Shown in pieces: positions 59,285 to 64,000 of a DNA stretch of 64,000 bases. How positions within the stretch are numbered: position 1 is the stretch's first letter; each line of letters starts with the position of its first letter. Below the pieces are notes generated by a model, which saw only the letters and a list, made by a program, of their open reading frames with translations, made no database searches and had not been told where the DNA came from. A program made the translations under genes and the position numbers. This stretch comes from Gaertneriomyces semiglobifer (Eukaryota; Chytridiomycota; Chytridiomycetes; Spizellomycetales; Spizellomycetaceae): contig JAHLKF010000019.1 of the NCBI GenBank assembly GCA_025558075.1, positions 310,001 to 374,000 of the forward strand. The letters run 5' to 3'.

Positions 59285-59391
59285 TCACCTACCATGTATT
59301 ATCTAGCGCCTCCTTCCTCTTGACCTTCCAATCCCTCCATATTTCATCGAGTGCCGCCCCTATGAAACTTCCGCGTCCTGCCGCACCTATC

Positions 59392-59598
59392 CATGTCCTT
59401 ATATATGCCTCGTCTTCATCGATAAGTCCAGAACTCTGACATCAGACACTTATCGATAAATCCTCAATGCTTCGCGCATATATCCTATGAACCTTATCAA
59501 ATCAAACGCGCGCGTTCATTTCGTCGATAAACGGCCCTCGCCTATGGCGCTACGGGACTTGTATTCGTCAACGCATTTCCCATGTCCTTATATATGCC
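59392..59598. repeat. 18-bp direct repeat pair with TATATA core
   Basis: CATGTCCTTATATATGCC occurs exactly at 59392-59409 and 59581-59598. The shared TTATATATG core resembles the TATA boxes of the neighbouring viral genes. Confidence 0.85.
59418..59457. repeat. 10-bp inverted repeat ATCGATAAGT/ACTTATCGAT
   Basis: Arms at 59418-59427 and 59448-59457 are exact complements separated by 20 nt. It can form a stem-loop or bind a dimeric protein. Confidence 0.8.
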
Positions 59599-59948
59599 AT
59601 TTCATTTACGAATATTTCTGCTAACCCAAATCTTCAAAAACCTCGATTTTTTTCGATCGCCGCTCCTTTGAGAAATTGGGTCACCTATTTTCGCCTTTTT
59701 ACTTTAGTTTCTTCCTGCTTTCTTAAAAAAAACCTTTTCTAAATCCCTTTTTTCTTCCTTTTTTTTAACGCTATATTGCTTTTCCCGCTGACCCACTTAC
59801 CCATTTTTCTTCGAAAGAAAAAATAATATACGCCCCTTCACACACTACTTCATAAGCATCTCCATTAAGCAAAAGTATGTTATATACACACAAAATCTAT
59901 CGAGCCAATCCCTCAACCGGTCTGGGTCAATACAACTTTTACAGGCTT

Positions 59949-60605
59949 TTACTGGCCCCGAGACAACTTTCTAAAATAGCACTCCTCACAGAACTTGTGG
60001 AAGCCGGGTTTCTTGCTTGATGTCATTCGAGGACAGTTTTTTGTCGAACAGGGACGATTTTGTGCATTTTTTGATGTTGCTTGCTTGAAAGGTACTGGCT
60101 TGCTATTTTGATTTTCCTTAGACCAACACGGAGGACATTTTGGTTTCCACTTTCGGTCCTTTTCTTCGCAATAAAACCATTTCTGACATTTGGTTTGTTC
60201 ACATTTTTTGTAAGAGTTAAAACATCTATTACAGATTTCGACACTTTTCGCCGTCGATTTTAAATAACGTTTCTTGCACTTTGGAATCTGACAATCCCAT
60301 GTCTTTCTTTTGAGGATGCGGAGTTTTTCAAGTGCCAGGTCCCGTTGGGCTTGAGGGAAAAAGTTCTGTATGCATTTGTTGCCAATAATGAGACGTTTCC
60401 CATTTTCACTCGATACCACTTCACATATTTCCTTAATATCATGGGTGCAGATGCATTTGACGACTACGTCACTTTTGTAAACATTCTCCACACAAAATTC
60501 GAGTATAGCCTCGCGATAGTTGTCATGGTTGGAATGTTTGACTATTTGCTGTCGAAAGATTTTGTGGTAGTACTGAGCGTCCTGTTCGTCACTATCGTCT
60601 GCCAT
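59949..60605 (-). CDS. Cys-rich zinc-binding viral protein (GNKCI type)
   Basis: 218 residues from ATG 60605 (MADDSDEQDAQYYHKIFRQQ). Residues about 50-82 (CICTHDIKEICEVVSSENGK then RLIIGNKCIQNF) match a small domain pattern C-x-C-x(6)-N/S-x(n)-(V/I)G-x-x-CI-x-x-F that recurs in proteins of large DNA viruses. The C-terminal half has at least five C-x2-4-C pairs (CNRCFNSYKKCEQTKC, CPPCW, CSTKNC, CEECYF), so several zinc sites. It is very basic (Lys-rich). It probably binds nucleic acid or protein; exact role is unknown. The longer frame upstream lacks a sensible start and precedes the TATA box. Confidence 0.6.
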   Translation of the reverse strand: MADDSDEQDAQYYHKIFRQQIVKHSNHDNYREAILEFCVENVYKSDVVVKCICTHDIKEICEVVSSENGKRLIIGNKCIQNFFPQAQRDLALEKLRILKRKTWDCQIPKCKKRYLKSTAKSVEICNRCFNSYKKCEQTKCQKWFYCEEKDRKWKPKCPPCWSKENQNSKPVPFKQATSKNAQNRPCSTKNCPRMTSSKKPGFHKFCEECYFRKLSRGQ

Positions 60606-60683
60606 TAGAAATACTGCAATTTTTGATTTGGAGTTACCCAAGTGACCCAGTTTTTCCTGTTTTAATATGTAAGTGCAGATGTC

Positions 60684-60692
60684 TTTATATAT
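60684..60692 (-). promoter_or_regulatory. TATA box of the Cys-rich gene
   Basis: Minus-strand TATATAAAG about 80 bp upstream of ATG 60605. Confidence 0.45.
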
Positions 60693-60795
60693 GGTATGTT
60701 CAGTCGATAAAATAGATGTAAAATACGCGCAAAAACATCGCATATACATGTGTCTTCTGCATTAGATACCTTTTTTTAGATGTTTAAAAAAGACA

Positions 60796-60803
60796 TATAA
60801 AGG
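60796..60803 (+). promoter_or_regulatory. TATA box of the PrimPol-D5 gene
   Basis: TATAAAGG 65 bp upstream of ATG 60868, in a short AT-rich divergent promoter region (60606-60867). Confidence 0.5.
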
Positions 60804-60867
60804 TTAGAGGTTATATCTGTTCTATAGGGGGGTCTGTCAATTTACTTTTCTAATCAAAAGACCTAGA

Positions 60868-63393
60868 ATGAGTTTGGAAGGTGTCATACTCGATCAATTA
60901 AAGTCAGCAAAGGCAAAACTGTTAAAAAAGGGCTTTGTGCCGATTCCAGCACATCCGAAGGAGAAAAGACCTTTGGGCGATTGGAAGGAATACAATGTAT
61001 CAGATTGGAATAAGGTTTTAAAGTGTTTACGGGGTGTGAGAAGTAATATTGGGGTTTTGACTGGAGAAAAATCGGGCATAGTTGTCGTGGATATCGATAA
61101 GAAGGAGCCGAAAGAAGATGAAGCGCCCAACGATGACTATAGCGCTGAGACCGGTCTTTCAGATTGGCAGGAAATGATCAAAGAACATGGGGATCCAAAG
61201 ACACTCAAATGCAGATCACCGTCAGGTGGCTTGCACTACTACTTTCGATGGGATGATGAATTGGGACAATCAGTAGCGACGACCTCCACAAGAGTAATGT
61301 CAAGGGCCGATGGACGTTTGTGTGGGATCGATCTTCGTGGCGATGGAGGATTTATTATGGCACCTCCGAGTTCTATCAAAACTGGAAAGTACGAATGGTT
61401 GGATGAAACTGAAATAGCACCCTTGCCCACATGGATTCGGAATAACATCCTCAAAACCTGCAATGGGCTTAAAAAGGCTCGACATGAAACAAAAGTAAAA
61501 AATCACTTCATCAATGCTTTCGCAAATGATTCAATAACATTGGAAGATTTTGAGGTCTTCAAAACCTCTCCATATTATCAAGATCATGAAGTTGTCAATG
61601 TCGATTCGTACAGTCGAATAATTTTGAAAGAAACCAAGGATTTTGACTGTACGATATGCAAGCGTAGACATGTCAACCACAAGAACCACCCCTTCCTGGT
61701 TCGATTTGGTGGTAAATTGTTGTTTGTCTGTCGTCCCAACAATGGAGACCAAAAACATAATGTGATTGTCAAAAAGGAAGAGGAAACAAGTAATGAAGAC
61801 GATGTCAAAGATACCCCGCATTATCTGTTGATGTCCGAATTATGGACTATTGCAAAACGAGACTCATTGAAGAAATACAACAATTGGATATACAGGCCTC
61901 TTGAAAACAAACCATGTGCGTACGTCAAATATCTTTCCTACCAAGAATGGGTGAACAAGGTGTTGAGAAAGAACAAAATCTACGTGTCAGCCCCAAAACG
62001 ACACTTGGATATTCTGAAACACTTGGAGATGTACAACGACCCAGATCTTCCTTTTCTGCAGCGCGACCGCAATGTGATTGCCTTTCGGAATGGTGCGCTA
62101 CTTCTTGATACGAATACATTTGTTCCTTATTCTGATGCGACTTTGAAGGGAGTGGCTGCCCGACATTGTATTGACCAAGACTTTACCAAGAGCGACTATA
62201 CTCCAATGTTTGATCAAGTTGTCATGCATCAACTGACAGGATACGATCAAGAAGAGCGTAAAAACATTTACAATGTTGTTATCGGGTTAATTGGACGATT
62301 ATTCTTTGATGTTGGACAGTATGACAAGTGGGCAGTCGCACTTTTACTATATGGAGAGTCACGCACCGGAAAGTCGACATTACTCAATATCATAAAAGCA
62401 ATGTTCGATATTTCCGAAGTGGCAATACTGGCTGCGAACACTGAGAAGATCTTTGGCTTGGAGAATATCATTGGAAAAGAACTGCTATTGGTTCCGGAAA
62501 TACCTCACAATATGAAGGACACATTTGATCCTACGATGCTTCAATCAATGATTGACGGTGACTTTGTCAATGTCGCGGCCAAACATGCGAAAGCGACCAC
62601 TGGTGCCTTTAAAACACCTATTATGATGGCGGGGAACGTGTTTCCTAACTATGATGATAAGAAGGGAGCCATTGTGAATCGTGTGCCCATTTTTGTGTTT
62701 GAAAACTTTGTTACTGATAAAGACACCAGCATTGAGGAAGTAGTCATCAAAAACGAACTGCCAAACCTTATATACAAGTCATTAAAAATATATTATATAT
62801 TGAGGGAATCCCACAAGGGACAAAGTTTCTGGGACTTTGCTCCAGTGTACTTTCGAGACAATCAAGAAATTGCAAGAAAAGCGACCAATTGGTTGCATCG
62901 ATTCCTCACTGCACCTGCAGAGGAAAACGCCTCTTCTACGGCTTCGTATTGCGTCAAGAAAAAAGTGCTTCCAGGCGCCGATAGAATCAAGGTTCATATC
63001 GAAGACGTGAAAAAGGCCTTCATGCGTTATATGAAGTTTAATCATCCAGGGCAGAAATATACATGGGACGATAACGATTATTCGACTTTCAAAAGTCTTG
63101 GATATGAGGTCGAGAGAATGCATATATGCAAATCTTGCAACAATCGTGCAAAAGGAGGTAAAGATAAATGTTGTGAGGAATACGATTCTGCAAACCGAAC
63201 AAAGCGCACCTTCATATATGATCTTTTGATTGACCGTAATGAAAAATCGACATCCACATACAAGATCGTCCCAGATGCTGAGGAAATGACAGTGGATCTG
63301 GAACCAACTTCGCCTCCACTTATCAAAAAACGCTCCATTCTTGATGGACTCGCTGGTTCGGGAGCAAAACGATCACGTATCAGGGACTGCTAG
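60868..63393 (+). CDS. PrimPol-D5 superfamily III primase-helicase
   Basis: An intact 841-residue replication protein. The N-terminal archaeo-eukaryotic PrimPol domain has GVLTGEKSGIVVVDID (metal-binding DxD at residues 75-77), PSGGLHYYF (119-126) and DLRGDGGFIMAPPS. A Cys pair region (CTICKRRH ... CRPN) lies mid-protein. The D5-type helicase has the N-terminal D5 region near residues 390-470, Walker A LYGESRTGKSTLLNII (about 494-509), Walker B-like ELLLVPEIPHN and the SF3 C motif IMMAGNVFPNYDD. A C-terminal zinc-binding section (CKSCNNRAKGGKDKCCEE) and a basic tail follow. In viruses such proteins prime and unwind at the replication fork. Convergent with the next gene, overlapping it by 4 bp at the stop codons. 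Confidence 0.9.
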   Translation: MSLEGVILDQLKSAKAKLLKKGFVPIPAHPKEKRPLGDWKEYNVSDWNKVLKCLRGVRSNIGVLTGEKSGIVVVDIDKKEPKEDEAPNDDYSAETGLSDWQEMIKEHGDPKTLKCRSPSGGLHYYFRWDDELGQSVATTSTRVMSRADGRLCGIDLRGDGGFIMAPPSSIKTGKYEWLDETEIAPLPTWIRNNILKTCNGLKKARHETKVKNHFINAFANDSITLEDFEVFKTSPYYQDHEVVNVDSYSRIILKETKDFDCTICKRRHVNHKNHPFLVRFGGKLLFVCRPNNGDQKHNVIVKKEEETSNEDDVKDTPHYLLMSELWTIAKRDSLKKYNNWIYRPLENKPCAYVKYLSYQEWVNKVLRKNKIYVSAPKRHLDILKHLEMYNDPDLPFLQRDRNVIAFRNGALLLDTNTFVPYSDATLKGVAARHCIDQDFTKSDYTPMFDQVVMHQLTGYDQEERKNIYNVVIGLIGRLFFDVGQYDKWAVALLLYGESRTGKSTLLNIIKAMFDISEVAILAANTEKIFGLENIIGKELLLVPEIPHNMKDTFDPTMLQSMIDGDFVNVAAKHAKATTGAFKTPIMMAGNVFPNYDDKKGAIVNRVPIFVFENFVTDKDTSIEEVVIKNELPNLIYKSLKIYYILRESHKGQSFWDFAPVYFRDNQEIARKATNWLHRFLTAPAEENASSTASYCVKKKVLPGADRIKVHIEDVKKAFMRYMKFNHPGQKYTWDDNDYSTFKSLGYEVERMHICKSCNNRAKGGKDKCCEEYDSANRTKRTFIYDLLIDRNEKSTSTYKIVPDAEEMTVDLEPTSPPLIKKRSILDGLAGSGAKRSRIRDC

Positions 63394-63605
63394 GTTTCCT
63401 CATCACTTTCCGAGTCAGGTACCAGAACATAGTCTTTGACTTCCCGGCGCTTGCTCCAGCATTCGAGACAATAAGGGCGGCCTTTCATCTTTGGAATAAT
63501 GGTAGGGCAGTCATCTGTCTTGCACTTTTTGCAGCGATCTGGAATAATTAAATTACCTTGTTTATCGCGCTGGGGTGTGTATACGGGGAACGTCTCTTTG
63601 GCCAT
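63390..63605 (-). CDS. Small zinc-ribbon protein of the viral block
   Basis: 71 residues from ATG 63605 (MAKETFPVYTPQRDKQGNLI). Two Cys pairs, CKKCKTDDC and CLECW, separated by about 20 residues, make a compact zinc ribbon. It ends with an acidic PDSESDEET tail. Zinc-ribbon plus acidic tail suggests a transcription or nucleic-acid-binding accessory factor; no specific family is claimed. Its 3' end overlaps the PrimPol-D5 gene by 4 bp. Confidence 0.55.
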   Translation of the reverse strand: MAKETFPVYTPQRDKQGNLIIPDRCKKCKTDDCPTIIPKMKGRPYCLECWSKRREVKDYVLVPDSESDEET

Positions 63606-63715
63606 GTTGTACTTTCTTTAAATAGGAAATGAGGGAATAAATCACATGTGCGGTTGGAACAGAACTTATACATTCTGTATAATGTTTAAATAGGATTTTT
63701 GATAGTTCTTTGTAA

Positions 63716-63991
63716 ATGTTCGAATTCAGCGATTCATATTATGATACGCCTAAAGAATGTGTTCAAGTGACGTGTTTAGAGTTGTTCGACGCATTAAAGC
63801 CAGAGTTTCAGGAACAGTTTGTGAAAGATCTTGAAGAGATGAATACGGAAAATGTGGTGGACGAAGGAACATTCAAAGTTCTGAAATGGTCGCTTCTATT
63901 CAATAAACTGAGTTCTCAATACAAGGATCATGTCAAAGTTGAAGAAGCACCAAAGAAAAGAAAGGGCAAGAGCAAAGCACCCAGCATCTAG
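63716..63991 (+). CDS. Small unknown protein of the viral block
   Basis: 91 residues from ATG 63716 (MFEFSDSYYDTPKECVQVT) to TAG 63989-63991. It is acidic and helical in the first 70 residues (LELFDALKPEFQEQFVKDLE) with a basic tail PKKRKGKSKAP resembling a nuclear-localisation signal. It is preceded by a TTTAAATAGG box about 25 bp upstream. The stop codon lies in a stem-loop. No homologue was recognised. Confidence 0.5.
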   Translation: MFEFSDSYYDTPKECVQVTCLELFDALKPEFQEQFVKDLEEMNTENVVDEGTFKVLKWSLLFNKLSSQYKDHVKVEEAPKKRKGKSKAPSI

Positions 63992-63998
63992 GGTGCTT
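63975..63998 (+). terminator. Stem-loop over the stop codon
   Basis: AAGCACCC (63975-63982) pairs perfectly with GGGTGCTT (63991-63998) around an 8-nt loop that contains the start of the TAG stop. It could define the transcript 3' end, as hairpins do in some large DNA viruses; it could also be coincidence at the window edge. Confidence 0.4.
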
Positions 63999-64000
63999 AA

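Larger units (their letters stand above)
59285..59948. other. AT-rich non-coding spacer with direct and inverted repeats
   Basis: No gene frame. Contains an 18-bp direct repeat (CATGTCCTTATATATGCC at 59392-59409 and 59581-59598), an inverted pair (59418-59427 and 59448-59457), several CGATAA strings, and long T-rich runs at about 59690-59770. This could be a control or replication-origin region (inference). Confidence 0.6.
59281..64000. mobile_element. AT-rich viral replication block (PrimPol-D5 segment)
   Basis: From the end of the repeat array to the window edge the base composition is clearly more AT-rich than in both host and polinton-like block, and frames are intact. Genes for a PrimPol-D5 helicase and two Cys-rich proteins are typical of large and medium DNA viruses. 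It may be a second element or another part of the same virus; the right end is outside the window. Confidence 0.55.

Overview
The window is nuclear DNA of a fungus, probably a zoosporic chytrid-type lineage (inference). Supporting signs are spliceosomal introns mostly of about 50-75 nt, a neutral trehalase with its calcium-binding and PKA-site N-terminus, VPS51 of the GARP complex, an ABCC exporter, a PAS hybrid histidine kinase, BTB proteins, and a nuclear tRNA-Ser(AGA). Genes sit densely on both strands.

Host part, 1-45 kb: 3' end of a T1/BTB gene; tRNA-Ser; F-box/LRR protein; VPS51; ABCC transporter; several unknown genes; neutral trehalase; an acidic putative regulator; a polytopic membrane protein; a BTB protein; a second membrane protein; a large MATH/coiled-coil/membrane protein with an array of LxxQxTG motifs; a single-pass membrane protein; a PD-(D/E)XK-like protein; and a hybrid histidine kinase whose first intron is unusually long and GC-rich.

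Inserted part A, about 45.1-58.9 kb: LTR-retrotransposon debris, then an endogenous DNA-virus element of polinton-like type. It has a protein-primed family B DNA polymerase, an A32/FtsK-HerA-like packaging ATPase with a good 72-nt spliceosomal intron, a candidate ssDNA-binding protein, a dUTPase-fold protein without recognisable catalytic motifs, an Arg-rich small protein, a small one-helix membrane protein, a NUMOD4-HNH endonuclease gene and several unknowns. Many of these genes lie behind TATAAAA boxes. The polymerase, ATPase, SSB-like and HNH genes are interrupted by frameshifts, every one of which can be explained by missing single bases in short homopolymers. The HNH gene also carries a solo LTR.

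Seam and part B, 58.9-64 kb: a perfect 54-bp palindrome and an 83-bp tandem repeat array separate part A from a visibly more AT-rich segment. That segment has intact genes for a PrimPol-D5 helicase, a Cys-rich protein of a type seen in large DNA viruses, a zinc-ribbon protein and a small unknown. It may be the other end of the same virus or a second element. I found no complete major capsid gene, integrase or terminal inverted repeats, so the full element is not defined by this window.
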